64,000 bases of DNA from Fistularia commersonii (taxonomy: Eukaryota > Chordata > Actinopteri > Syngnathiformes > Fistulariidae), in the NCBI GenBank assembly GCA_037954325.1, contig JBBMNZ010000002.1, forward strand, positions 12,090,679-12,154,678, read 5' to 3'. Made by a program: the position numbers and the translations under genes. Of the stretch, positions 36,901-60,480 are shown piece after piece. The notes beneath the pieces were generated by a model. The model was not told where the DNA came from, made no database searches, and worked only from the letters and a program-made list of their open reading frames with translations. Positions within the stretch are counted from its first letter, which is position 1; each line of letters starts with the position of its first letter.

Positions 36901-39900
36901 GATTATCCTTTTATTCTTGCTTGAGCTGAGCTTCCTTGTAGCAGATTGTATTCGCAAATGAGATTTTGCTGGGGAATTTTTACCATCACCCATTTTAGCT
37001 TTGCCAAGCATATATAGCTAAACTTTGATTTTCTACCTTGGATATTCAGACAGTGCAGGCATCTACTGCTTTTATCCTCCTTCACCTTAATATAAATGAC
37101 AGCAATGTACAATCATAATGTATGTCGTGGTTCAAGTAGCTATGGCAACAAAACTACAAAAAAAAAACACTCAAATGAAAATTAAAAAGAAGTAGATTTG
37201 GATTACTCCTGCCACAACCTTAACAGCAATATAAATACCAAATGTGTATTTCAGTTAGTGTAGATTTAGCCCAGCAATGTTTCAAATATTTGTGCCAACA
37301 AACTATGAAGATCCAAAAGGAAGTAATAAATAGTAGATCTGAAAATGATTGTAGCTGTCTCATTAAGGCTGATTAGAACCATGCTGATTATCCAGTGTTC
37401 ACGTTTAGTAGCAGGCACAATCAAAATATATTTAGGAATTTTTTCAAGTAATTTTACAGCTATCTGTAAAGGTCAGTATAATCTTCAAGGTAGTAATAAT
37501 CTCTTTGGTGAGAGATACAATGGTTGATAAGATGATATTTGTCTTGCTGCTTGACATTGATGTATTAGAAAATAAGATCATGGACAGTGGCCAATCTTGT
37601 ATCTGTTGTATCTTATAAATTTAGCTTCAGCATGTTGTGTTGATCTCTTGCAGTCAGTTGAGACGGATGGGAAACCATATGACCTTACACAGTTGCCTAC
37701 AAGTAAGATGGTGCAAAAGCCTTTGGATTATAGAAATAAAAATGTAATGATAGTCATGTTGGAGTATTTCATCATCTGATGGGAAGACATACAAACTGAA
37801 TGATTTCATTACATTAGTATCGCAAGCAACAATTTTTACACCCTCATCAGCCATTAAAAGAGACATTAAACGGAGTACAATCCTTAATGATTTAACAGCA
37901 GTTTAGTAATTTTTTTAGATAAGGTAAATAGAAAATATACATATTTTTTTTATTATGTCACACTTTCATATAAGCCCAGGTGTTTATATATGCTTGTTTG
38001 TTTGTTTTTTTGTTTTTCGTTTTTGTATTTCCAGGTGGTCATTTCCTTGGATTTTCTCATTGCAGCTGGTACCCCCCACTCCCTGCACGCCAAGTCAGTC
38101 TGTGTTGCTTTGTTTTGACTGCACAAGCTGCACTCTACATGTGGCAACTCCACCACACTTTTCCTTTTTTTGAATGTCTTCTGAGCACAACATGGCAGGC
38201 TGCCACAAAAGCACCTCACATTAATATAGATTCCAAGGCTCTGCCAGTGATGGATGCATCATCAGATGTCCTAACGACACTGTTCGTTGTAAGTTAATTA
38301 GTTATGGAGGACTGTGGGATGAACACACTGTGACCCTGAACAAGGGCTTGTCTGACTAGCCTCAGGCCCATTGGCACAGCTCTATTGTTCAATAGAGTCC
38401 TGTGTGTCAACTGGAAGTGGGGGGGCTTCTCCCTACTGACTGTCTCAATTCAGCTGGAAATCAGAGCAGCATCACCCCCCGCCCCTCCCACACGGCCCTA
38501 GCAACCACGCCACGCCGACAGTTGCCAGGCAACCAGACAATGCTGGAGCAACTGGCTGCAGTGTGTGAGAGTTTGTGTTTTTTCCCCTATGCATCTCAGA
38601 GAAGTAGAGAGGAAGCCACCTACAGAACATCCTGCATTGTGAATACTTGCAAATAAAAAAAAATAAACCTGTGATATTTTACAGAGATGTTGCAGCCAAG
38701 AAGGGTAATACTATGAAGGAAATACAGACTGGGATTACTATGGATTAGGTGAAATTAATTGTGAAGGATTTGAGCAGCAATCGTTGCATTAGAAACATGT
38801 CATTTCACTTGCAGCCAAAATGAGGTCATGTACGTTTTAAATCATGGACAACAACTCACTTGCAACCTCTGCACTTGTTTTTATTCAAGCATCCTCTGCT
38901 ACACTCAGCTGTAAATAATTAATGTGACATCAGAGCACTAATTGTTAATGGCATCAAGTCTCTCAATGGAAAAGACCAAGGAGGGGGAAAGATGTACTTT
39001 TTTTCTTCAATTTAAATTCAATTTTGCACACTTTCCTACTGCTCCCTGAGGGATCACATTTAACCCATTTATCAGTTAACTGTCACAATTATGCTGTGCA
39101 TTCCCCACCCACATTTTTTACTGCCTGATATAGCACATTAAACCTCCGACCCTTTCATGTTTTGGGAATTTCAGCATAAAATTTTATTTTACAAATGAGA
39201 CCGTGGAATTAAACCAAGATTTTGTTGGTCACGTGGAAACCTGGCAAGATTACCATGCTGGTCAAAGCCTGTTGGATTGACGTGCCTTCTTCTCAACAGC
39301 TATTTTGGCAAGTCAAATTATGTCATCCGGAATAGGATATGATGATATTCCTCACCACAATTAGTTTCTTAAAACACACTTCATTATCCGTGACTGGTGA
39401 ATTTACACCTCCCATAGTACAACGCTGTATTAGACAAACAAGTAAAACCACATGTCTTAACTCACACACTGAGTGAAACTGTGAACACAAGGGAATTCAT
39501 AGAAAAATTTTCCCTTAAATAGTTATATTCAATTAAGAAAATCTTTAAAGAGCTTTAAAGGCTTTATGGAAAAAAATAATTCAACTTGGACACAATTGTT
39601 TAATCCAGAAGAACTGACTGATTCTAACTGTGCAAATGTAGTTTGACGCTATTGTTTTCCGTGATATTATTAGTTCATTCATTTGAAGAGACCATAAATT
39701 ACTTCACAATGACTGACTTCATCTTTCCCCCTTTAAACATAAATTGATCGCTTCATTTTTCATTCCAAATAATGTGCAGTTTTGCTACATGTTTTCAAAT
39801 GTTGCAGTCCTTCATGAAGCACTTCGTAAATGAGCACCTCTGTCACAACCAAATGAATGCATGCTTAATAACGCATTTATGCTTACTAGCATAAGAGTCA

Positions 39901-40140
39901 TAAATGAAATTTATCTGTTGTTTTTGTTCTTTTATTCACAATGTCCAGTGCCTTTCCAAGATGACATTTAAAGATGCTTACTAAAGAAACATTTCTAGTG
40001 CAGGACCCTTACTTACAACTTCTACCACATGAATTAAGAGTTATATATCTGCAGGACAGGTGGATCCAACAGGAGCCCAAATGAAATGCATTCAAAGCTT
40101 AAACCAACTTCAACGTTCAATGAACGATTCTGTTTTCTCC
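36901..40140. other. Intergenic DNA between foxn2 and ppp1r21
   Basis: AT-rich and free of recognised transposons. The exception is a GC-rich patch at 38420-38560, which contains a perfect X-box palindrome. No exon was found. Confidence 0.6.
38521..38533. promoter_or_regulatory. Perfect X-box palindrome (RFX site)
   Basis: GTTGCCAGGCAAC is a perfect inverted repeat of GTTGCC with a one-base centre, a high-affinity RFX-type site. A second half-like CTAGCAACC lies 22 bases upstream. It sits in a GC-rich island 2.2 kb upstream of ppp1r21 and 4.7 kb downstream of the foxn2 stop. Confidence 0.55.
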
Positions 40141-40769
40141 CTGTTGTATAATTCTCAGCGCTAGGCGGCGCTCTAGGTATACCGGCTCACCAACTCTGTT
40201 ATGTGAACTCTGACCTCCGTGCCTGTTTCCCTGGTCGGATTTGATTCACCGAGGAAAGCGACGAAAGTAGTCCATTAGATCAATGGATTGTCATGGCATT
40301 TCCTATGACTTGATAGCTGATTCTCTCCTTCCTAAAGAATATTTGCTAGTGCCGTAGCTACTGCTTGATAACGTCGCCATTGGTTCAGTTGTTGCACTGC
40401 GTCGGGATGTTTTGCTCTATAGCTTGTTAGCTGGATAGTCAGTCTTCTCTGCCACCGCTAGCTTATATACTGCTGTCAAGTCAAAATAACATCCGACATT
40501 GCAACACAGCATGCGATAAATAATTAAATTGCAAAAACTACTTTCTTTGTACTCATGAACGTACCTTTAACGATGTATGGATGTTTCGTTTGTGCTAAAA
40601 GCGGAAGAAGTCACGCTAGTAAATGACAACTGTAGACTTGCTAGTCTTAGTTAGCCAAGTTACAGCTTCCCGAATCTCCTGTCATTGTGACCGCCATCTG
40701 CTACCCGTTGTATCAAGGAAAACGTGACCAAGTATTAACAGTTCAGGACGGATAACGTTTCCGAACATA
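40141..40769 (+). promoter_or_regulatory. ppp1r21: ppp1r21 promoter region and 5' UTR
   Basis: CpG-richer sequence directly upstream of the start codon, with no TATA box at a sensible position. It includes a CTCF-like GCGCTAGGCGGCGCT (40158-40172) and a YY1-type CCGCCATCTG (40691-40700) 70 bases before the ATG. YY1 sites of this form often lie just downstream of the start of TATA-less housekeeping genes, so transcription may begin within about 100 bases of the ATG. Confidence 0.6.
40691..40700 (+). promoter_or_regulatory. YY1-type element (CCGCCATCTG)
   Basis: Matches the CCGCCATNTT-like core used by YY1 near transcription starts of TATA-less genes. The position relative to the ppp1r21 ATG is appropriate. 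Confidence 0.45.
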
Positions 40770-52482
<11,713 letters not shown>

Positions 52483-53850
52483 AGCTGTCCCAAAAACATT
52501 GATTCCATTTTGGTTCAAAAGAAGATATTTAGGGACATACTGGACTGTGGGATACCTCAGCAGCATCCTGGTACTGGTTCCACGAATTCACCAAAACAGC
52601 AGGGAAGCCCCTCGAACTTCGGTTTTAGCCACTATTGGAGTGAGACAATATAAACCATCGGGAGTTAAAACTTATCTTGTAGACAAAGCTTCCTTTTCCT
52701 TCTTTCACAAATCATAGCAACAGCTATAACCGTTCTGAATACTGCTGCCTGACCGTTTGTACAAGACAGGATGGAAGAGTAAACCGCATTCCATTTAAAG
52801 TAGACTGAGGATGTCAACACAGAAGTCATGACTTCAAGACCAAACTCTGTTGACGAGTCTGTTCTTTTCCTGCTTTGTGGGTGTAAGAGAACATGTAGCT
52901 ACATATTTTTAACTGCTGATCTGTGAAAGGAGGCAAAGAGCAAATGTTCTGTGTGTTTGTGTCTTTAGCACCAGAATTCTCAACATGAGTATTGTTTTAC
53001 ACTTTTGGATAAAACACTTGGAATTATCAGGAGAAGTGGTAGGGTACAGTATATCTACTTACTGGAAATTAGACATCCTAACATGGATCTCTCAGAACTG
53101 TCTGCATAGGATGGCTTTAAAATTGTGACTTGTCATCTTGCAAAAACACCTGAATCAGTTCCTCATTCTGGAAAAATGTGCTGCTCCCTGAAGTTGAATG
53201 ACAAACATGATGTTTACCCTCAAACAATTAAGTATGTTTTACATGGAAAAAAAAAGTTCAGTTAGACAAGTTGGAGTCTGTATTCTGTCTTTCTCTGTGA
53301 AGTTTGGAGCAATAGTCATTTTTATCACCAAAGTAGAGTGTGAGTATGCACTCAAAGGCCCAGTAGGCTTGAACTTCATCTGTACTCTCATGTACTCTAT
53401 GGATTAAAGGGTTTACGTTAATACACACTCCTTTTGTATCCTTTTCTTGTGTAATTTCTAAAAAATATATATTATGTATACATAAAGATATTTATTCTTC
53501 CACAAAATGTTGAAAACTGATTCAACACCCAATTTTTCTTGGAAGTTGCAGACAAAAGTTAGATTATCAGAGGATTCGGCCAGTTCTTTATTAACTGCTG
53601 GTTGCTGATTCATGACTCATGCCAGAGTGCAGGTAAAATTGACAATGGACTGCAGTGTCTCTGGCCTGTTGCTGCGTGAGTTAAAAGTCCCCTCCACCCC
53701 CCTTGTTCTCCAGTCAACACCTGCTAGGAAACTTATTCACAAAAATTTGCTGCAAACTAATTGAAAATAATTGTATCATCACAGTGTAACCTTTTCAAAA
53801 GCACATCAAAACATGTAAAATAAAGAGCTTGCACCATAAACTTTGGTTTC
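52483..53850 (+). other. ppp1r21: Probable ppp1r21 3' UTR
   Basis: Non-coding sequence following the stop, with AATAAA at 53819-53824 as the likely poly(A) signal, giving a UTR of about 1.36 kb. No repeats recognised in it. Confidence 0.55.
53819..53824 (+). terminator. ppp1r21: Candidate poly(A) signal for ppp1r21
   Basis: AATAAA within GTAAAATAAAGAGC, followed by TTTGGTTTC about 20 bases on. First canonical signal in a good context after the stop. Confidence 0.5.
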
Positions 53851-55301
53851 ATTCCTTCAAGAATCTAATCACCCTTAAGTTTGGCTGGGAAAACACATCC
53901 TGCTGCATAATAGATATTTGGAGTAGAAGAATTAAGAAAGTCAGTGACATACCCAAGGTACTGGGAAAGAAGACATTTAACTGGAACATTACTATTTGAT
54001 GTCATTTTTATTTACAATGGACTGAGCTCATGTAGCGTTCATGTACTTTAAGTAAACTAATTCACAGATTTGAAGTACTGTCAAAATGTTTGCTTTTTGC
54101 TCTCAGGCACTTTTGCTTTGTGATGTCAACAAAACTGAACTTGTTATCCTTTGAGGTCAAAGCCGCTCAAATGCTGTATCCTAAAGGAAAGGGACTCTTG
54201 GGTACATTCTAGTACATAACTGGATACTTTAGCAATTTTTCTTATAGATCTGAAAAAACTGTCCTCCAAAATTAATGTTTAAGGGGATGACATTGAGCAG
54301 AAATCAAAGGGGGAAATCAGAGGGTTTTGTCAAATACAGCTGAAATTAACTGAAATATGACGATAACTTAAAAGGTCACTTTGTTTTTGGACAAGCAAAT
54401 GGACATTATTTTCTAAGTTTACAAAATGGAAATTGACCCTTTAATATTTGTCCGAAATTTGTAATATTGGAAATTATCCTGGAAATTGTGAGATGTGACC
54501 CTCCCTGATTTGACTTATGTCCAAAATGTCACACAGAGACTACATTTCAATGAGATGTGGGCCAAGTCAACACCCTGAAATCATTGCTGTCTTCCTCAAA
54601 ACCTGATCTAGTTCATCTCACCTGCCAAGACGCAGTAGCCAGCTAATTTTGGCCACAACGTTCAGACATGGAGGAAATCACTTGGACTGGAACAATGCTG
54701 TCTTACATGGTCTGTGTCAAAGTAACATCTACATGAGTGGCGGGATCAAAAGATTTTCAAGACAACTTTCAAATCCTCACTCTGGCTTGCCTTTTTCAGC
54801 AGTGTATCTTGCTGGCATATCTTTCCCTGCCAGACACATATGGCCTACCCTGTATGATGTTGAAGGAGGGTACTTTCCATAATTACTCAGTCGTCAGGTT
54901 CTGATGCTCATCTGCCCAGTGAAGGTAGGTGCTGGTAATCTATGGTATTCTGCCTGTAACTACACAGCGCCACACACAGCTATCTGATGCACTCTTCTCT
55001 TGCTTCTCCATCAGGACGAGTCTTAACTTTTTTCATTTTTTTTTTTCCAATTTGGCTACTATAGCTCTGCAGACCACCATGACAGGATTTGCCCCCCACA
55101 TGCATAGTGTATGCTACCTGTTTTCCCAGAATCAGCAGTTTTCCTTTTTGGAGCACTTTTGGCGGGGAGTGACCACAGCAGACCAGGGACAGTCTTCTTT
55201 CTACCAGTTCATTTCTGCCATGCATCACACCAACTGACAGTTGGCAGTGTTCATAGCTATTTAAATTGCATGCTGGTGCTGGTAATGTCAGAACACATCA
55301 C
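53851..55301. other. Intergenic DNA downstream of ppp1r21
   Basis: No gene or repeat family recognised. An open frame at 54929-55237 (102 codons, +) and its antisense lack resemblance to any protein I know. Confidence 0.5.
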
Positions 55302-55914
55302 CATTGACATGCGGTGAGGTTCATGGCCGGTGAGGCACTGACGTTTACTGTGACATACTATTGCTAACTCTATTATTCTGTAGCCGAGTAGTAAGAAGGA
55401 TCTCTGGGATCACCAGTACTCTCTACCATGAGGCACCGTTACTGCGTGCCTCACTTAATGTCTCTTTGCAGTTGTTTTACGATTACAAGAAACACGTTAC
55501 AGTTGCTATCGAAAAACATTATACACATCAGCCAAACTATGGAAATTTAGTTCATATATTATTATTTTTTTTAATAGTGACATACACAGAGACAGCAATG
55601 CGGTCTCAATGCATGGCATGCCAGCACAGTTAGCATAATCATTGTGCAATCCATAGCGGACTCAGCTGGTTGCTGTGTCACTGCACGACTCTTCTTACTA
55701 TTTGAACGATAAATGTGATTTTATTTTTCAGCGATTTTGTAAAAAAAAAAAAAAATTGTGCCGCTAAGTGGAAAATCACTTTGTAGTACAAATCACTGAA
55801 TAAATATAGCAATTTAATTCATTTTTTCATTTTACATTTTTTGTCTTTCCATGATGACAGGTGAGGCCTGGACTCCCCTGCCTCTACTGACTGCACCGTC
55901 ACCGCACATCACTG
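55302..55914. mobile_element. Probable DNA-transposon remnant with short terminal inverted repeats
   Basis: Left end CATTGACATGCGGTGA (55302-55317) and the reverse complement of the right end, CAGTGATGTGCGGTGA (55899-55914), match at 13 of 16 positions. Just inside both ends there is GGTGAGGC-type sequence. I recall TGCGGTGAGGTTCATGGC...GGTGAGGCACTGAC as a repeated fish motif. There is no coding capacity and no clear target duplication, so the superfamily is open. Confidence 0.4.
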
Positions 55915-56099
55915 TCTATCAATTTGGTAGATCGATACAGTATATGCCTTTAGCAGAAATTAGGAATTCAGCTCAGCATACCATTTATATGTAGCGGGAT
56001 TTGTCTTTCAAAACTCAAGTGGTAGGAACAGAATCAACTGGTAACACATTTGGGTTAAACGGGACGTTTGGGTGAAAAAAAATCCTACGGTTTTGAACG

Positions 56100-56267
56100 C
56101 AGCACCGCCCAGTTCATTCCTGCAGTGTCCCGTTGGGGGACAGCCGTGGGAAGCGCCGCTCTGCTGAACTCCCGGGATATATACTGCCATTTTGAGTGGA
56201 ACCGGTCGACATCAGCCACCGTCAAGCCCAGGTCATGACCCGACGCAGTCAACACCACTGTTCACAC
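56100..56267 (+). promoter_or_regulatory. TATA-containing promoter and first-exon candidate of an unidentified gene
   Basis: A CpG-rich segment carries GGGATATATACTGCC (TATA-like, 56173-56187). About 30 bases downstream is a CpG-bearing stretch that ends in a strong donor, CACAC|GTGAGTAT, at 56267/56268. An ATG at 56235 opens a short frame into the donor, but no protein family is recognisable. CpG-rich sequence continues to about 56640. In human the next gene after PPP1R21 is STON1, so a stonin-like gene is one possibility, but nothing in the sequence proves it. Confidence 0.35.
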
Positions 56268-57397
56268 GTGAGTATATTTAACAAGTCTTTTAATTGTGGT
56301 TCAGTGACTCGCGACAGTTAAAGAAACAGGCAAAAACAAAAAAAACTGTTTAGTATACTTTTCCTACATGTTGACTGACTTGTCAGTCGTGGCTCCGTCC
56401 CGAAGGAACGACGCGTTTCGTCCGACGTGTACATAGTGGAAAGCGTCAAACGCGGACTGGAAACTTTCCTCGGACTTTGCATCAAAACAACTTCGCAGCG
56501 GCGACCCCAGAAGTGGGCCTTGCGGTCCGGGACGGGAGCCCGACCGACTGTTGTCGATGACAGCATGCTGGCGCTGTGTGTCTCCTCCTCCATGAGTTGC
56601 TCGCAGCGGAAAAGAAGCCGATGTTGATCCTAGTAAGCGAACTGGTGTTTGTGTCTGCCGTTTACTATAGAGCCCAAACCGAGCACCGCCACTTTGCACC
56701 AAGAAACTACAGCTGAGCAGAGTTTTTTAGAAAACAAACATTAAATGAACGCCAAAAGTCTGCCTTCACGCCACAGTGATTATTCCGAATGGCTCCACAA
56801 CCCGTGAAAACCTTTTTTTGTTTCCCAATAACCTAGGCTTCAGCACACAGTTGGGTTCAACTGAGTGCGGGAATGTCGTGGTAGTGTATTTTGATTACTT
56901 CGCATTCATTCACATGGTGCGTCCTTCTAGATGTTGGTTATTAGCAAGACTGTGGACGACCAGAGCAATATTCGTCCCTACTCAATACTTATGCTGAATT
57001 ATGATATATTTGTTAATGCTGTTATTGTCGCCTCATTGTTGCAGATAATATACTTTTCTATTTTTTTTTCTAGTTTTCTCATCATTTATTTTTATTGTTT
57101 TGAGATTGTTGTCAATATTTTCCCCCTTTCCTAATTTTTAGGTCTTTTTTTTCCTGAGTGCAGGTTTTTGTGGTCATTTTGAGAATTAGAATAGTTCTAA
57201 ATCTAACCTAATTTTAGTGCTCTTTCAGGTTATTCAAATCCTGTGTTGCCAGTCAAGCATATTGTACCCCTTTTAATCTCCTTAAATGGGATCACACTGA
57301 AAATCTTGTTAAGCCTGAAAGTATGATGTGTTGATAATATTTTTATTTTTAGAAAATAATACAGAATAGCACATTAATATACCTAATTCCATGTGCC
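56268..57397. other. CpG-rich shore then AT-rich DNA, no gene recognised
   Basis: 56380-56640 is GC- and CpG-rich with overlapping open frames on both strands (66 codons +, 91-112 codons -). None resembles a known protein. The rest is AT-rich. Confidence 0.45.
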
Positions 57398-57475
57398 AAG
57401 TCTTCTTCGTCTCAATTCGGCTTTTTCCTTTGGGGCCGCCACAGCGAATCAACCTTCTTTATCTAACCCATGTGT
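57398..57475 (-). mobile_element. RTE-type LINE 3' terminal stub
   Basis: TCGGCTTTTTCCTTTGGGGC followed by CGCCACAGCGAATCAACC is the reverse-oriented extreme 3' end of the family also present at 23676 and 62118. Only about 75 bases remain. Confidence 0.75.
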
Positions 57476-57530
57476 CAAGTCATGATTTCAAATGCACAGA
57501 TAAATACATATGCACATGTTTCCTCAATTC

Positions 57531-57857
57531 ATCCATCCATTATGTACTGCTTATCTTACGCTTATGGTCACGAGGGATGCTGGGGCTTAACCCATCTGTC
57601 ATTGGGCAAGAGGCAGGGTGTACCCTGGATTGATCGCCAGTCAATTGCAGGCCCATGTTTAAAGACAAAAAAACATTCACTCTTTTATTAGGGGAATGAA
57701 CCTTCCGCATGTTTTTGGACTATGGAAGGAAATTGGAGAACCTGGAGGAAAACTATTCAGACAACATGCAAACTCCACACAGAAAGGTCCCCTGTTAGAA
57801 TCAAACCAGGGTCCCTCGTAGTGTAAGGCAGATGCGTTAACCACTGCCCCGCCAATA
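57531..57857 (-). repeat. tRNA-derived SINE (DANA/HE1-like), minus strand
   Basis: Third copy of the long SINE family: ATCCATCCATTATGTACTGC at the tail end, GCATGTTTTTGGAC and CATGCAAACTCCACACAG in the body, and ACCACTGCCCCGCC at the head. The flanks TTTCCTCAATTC (57519-57530) and TTTTCTCAATTC (57858-57869) form a 12-bp target duplication with one mismatch. Confidence 0.88.
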
Positions 57858-57994
57858 TTTTCTCAATTCTCAAATGTGATTACTAAATATGAGATGCTTC
57901 TTTCTTCATCTTTAATTGTTGAAGCTTAAAGAAGTATCTTAAAAACTATTTGTGATGTCACAAATCGTGTATATCAGTATGTGCCTTCTAATCT

Positions 57995-58935
57995 GAATTC
58001 AAAGACAAGAGAGTGGTGCAGAATTGTGGTAACTATAGAGGAATCAAGTTCATGAGCCATACAATGAATGTATGGGATAGAGTAGTAGAATCCAGACCGA
58101 AGGCAGAGGTAAGCATTTGTGAGCAGTCGTATGATTTCTTGCCAAGACAGAGTACCACAGATGCAGTATTTGCTTTGAGAATGTTGATATAGAAATACAG
58201 AGAAGGTCAGACGGAGCTCCATTTTGGCTTTCTAGTTCTCGAAAAATGATATGACATGATACTGAAAGAGGAACTGAGGTACTGTAGGAAGTCTGGAATG
58301 GCAGAGAAGTGTGATAATGTTGCTGGACATGTATGAGAACTGTAAAACAGTGGTGAGCTGTACTGTAGGTATGACATAGGAGTTCAAGCTAGAGCTGGAG
58401 TGCATCATCTTTTGTTTTGCTATGGTGATTGATATGCAGTCTGATGAGGTTAGACAGGAATTACTATGGACTATGTTTGTTTGATGTTTGCAGGTTATGT
58501 GATATGATCTGTAATGAGAGCAAAGAGCAGGTGGAGTCAATTCTAGAGAGCTGGATGTATGCTCTGGGAAGGACAGGAATGTAGGTTAGTCCCAGCAAGA
58601 CAGAATATACAAGAATGAATGAGAGGGACCCAAGTAAACTGTGAGGGTACAGGGAATGAGTCCATCAGACGATAGGACAGAACAGATTAGATCTTTTGGA
58701 AATAAAATGAGAGGCCAAACTAAGATGGCTCAACATGTACAGATGAGTAAAATATTGGAAGAAGAATGCTGAGTTTGGAACTGTCAGGCAGGAGTTCTAG
58801 AGGAAGACTAAAGAGGAGATTTCTGAGTGAGGTTAGTTTGGTGAGAGACAAGGAATTAGCTGAGAATTAGGGTTAAATGGAGGCAGTTGATTCATTGTGG
58901 CGACTCCTGGAAAACAGACAAAAGGAAAGTACAAA
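57995..58935 (+). mobile_element. RTE-type LINE fragment, heavily decayed
   Basis: + strand reading recovers, through many frameshifts, NCGNYRGIK-like and LPRQSTTDAVFALRMLI (about 58150), a LVLEKxYDMI motif (about 58240), RYCRKSGMAE (about 58285), MYENCKTV (about 58330), and the 3' terminal block near 58880. The palm FADD motif near 58490 is destroyed, so it is old and dead. Same family as the 62118-63770 copy, opposite orientation. Confidence 0.8.
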
Positions 58936-59335
58936 TAAGTTAAAGATACTCTTCTTAGACATATGATTTTAGAGAGTAAATTTATCAGTACCATAACTGT
59001 TTTTAAAGAGAGGGCTGAGAGGACCTACCATACATTACATTTGTATATTTGGAACTTCAGTTATGTTATTTTTGTTTGAATAACACAAAGTACTAGCTTC
59101 AATATGACGATATTCCTCTCTTAGTCTGTGGTTACAGTTCCTCTTTTTGAATTGCAACATGTCAGTTGACAAGTTCTCATGATATTCTAGACTGTTCCAC
59201 TTGACATGCAATAATTTTCCTGACCAGTAAAGAGATGATCTGGTTTCTTTGGTGTACTTTTACTATTTTGGTTAAAATGGCCTGGTCTCACTGAAGTCTT
59301 TGTTATAATTGAAAACAAACATGTGGCATAGATTA
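58936..59335. other. AT-rich spacer
   Basis: Nothing recognised between the RTE copy and the Penelope-like element; the 5' limit of the latter is uncertain. Confidence 0.5.
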
Positions 59336-59695
59336 TATCACCTTTGGTTTGCAACACCACACACGATATCCAGAATTTGCTGGACTTTGCCAGTAAGGCC
59401 AAGCAGATCAGGTTAGACCCAGATGAAACCATGTTGTCGTACATTGAAACTTCACTGTTCACATGTATCCCCACATCGGATGTGATCACAGCAGTGAGGG
59501 AGCGTCTTATTCAGGAAAACACCTTAATAAACACAACAAAACCCTCCATAGATCACATTTGCACCCTACTGGACTTGTGTCTGCAGACCACCTATTTTCA
59601 GTTCAACAGCGGTTTCTACTGGCAAAAACATGGATGCCCCATGGGCTTGCCTATATCCCCCATAGTGGCGAACCTATACATGGAGGAGGTTGAGA

Positions 59696-59751
59696 GCAAA
59701 GCCCTCGCTTTGTCCAGGGGAACGCAAAGCCCTCGCTTTGTCCAGGGGAAC
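59696..59751. repeat. Perfect 28-bp tandem duplication
   Basis: The 28 bases at 59696-59723 are repeated exactly at 59724-59751 (unit begins GCAAAGCCCTCGC). Because 28 is not a multiple of three, the duplication throws the Penelope reverse transcriptase out of frame before its YVDD motif. Perfect identity suggests a recent event. Confidence 0.95.
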
Positions 59752-60271
59752 ACCAACCCACTGCTTTCGGTATGTAGATGACACATGGTTCAAGGTCAAG
59801 AAGAATGGGGTAGGAGCGTTCACCACTCACCTCATATGATCGACAGCCACCTCAATTTCACAAGGGAAGGTGTCACTGCTGACCAAATCCCCTCCTTGGA
59901 CTGTTGTGTTCACATCCAACAGGACAGAAGCCTGGACATTAAGATTTAGAGGAAACCAACACACACCGACCAGTATCTACTTTTCGACTCACACCACCCC
60001 CTTTAGCATAAACAGGGGGTAATCAGAACTGTACACCACTGGGCCAAGAACATCCTATCAACCGCTAAAGGAAGCAAGACAGAGATACAACATGTTAGGA
60101 AAGCCTTCAGATCCGGTGGCTACCCTAATTGGGCCTTCCCCAAGGCAGAAACCACCAGGCGCAGGAACGTAGAACAGGAAGAAGGCAACAACAAATGAAA
60201 GAACATCGTCATACCGTATGTTACTGGTGTTTTAGAGAAACTCTGAAGGGTTTTCAACAAACACCATATAA

Positions 60272-60480
60272 TAATAGTTTATCCTTTATTAATCCCTCAT
60301 GGGGAAATTCGTTCTCTACAGTTAACCCATCATGGAAGAACCATGAGGCTGCTGTCCACCAGCACCATGGGAGCAGTGTCTTGCTCAACAACACTTCAGC
60401 ACACTAGAAGGAGCCGGGAATTAAACCAGTAATGTTCAGTTCCAAAGATAATTGCTCTACCTCCTGTGCCACGCTGTCCC
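60272..60480 (-). repeat. tRNA-derived SINE (short type) inside the Penelope-like element
   Basis: Diverged copy of the 3257-3483 SINE, same orientation: TTAATCCCTCATGGGGAAAT, GTTAACCCATCATGG.AGAAC, CACACTAGAAGGAGCCGGGA, ending CCTGTGCCACGCTGTCCC. It is flanked by ACCATAT (left) and CCATATTATA (right), a short target duplication. It splits the Penelope coding region between the HHI and PVHF codons. Confidence 0.85.

Noticed and set aside
54929..55237. 102-codon + strand open frame after ppp1r21
   Set aside because: No family resemblance and an 82-codon antisense frame overlaps it; no promoter or splice signals in the right places.
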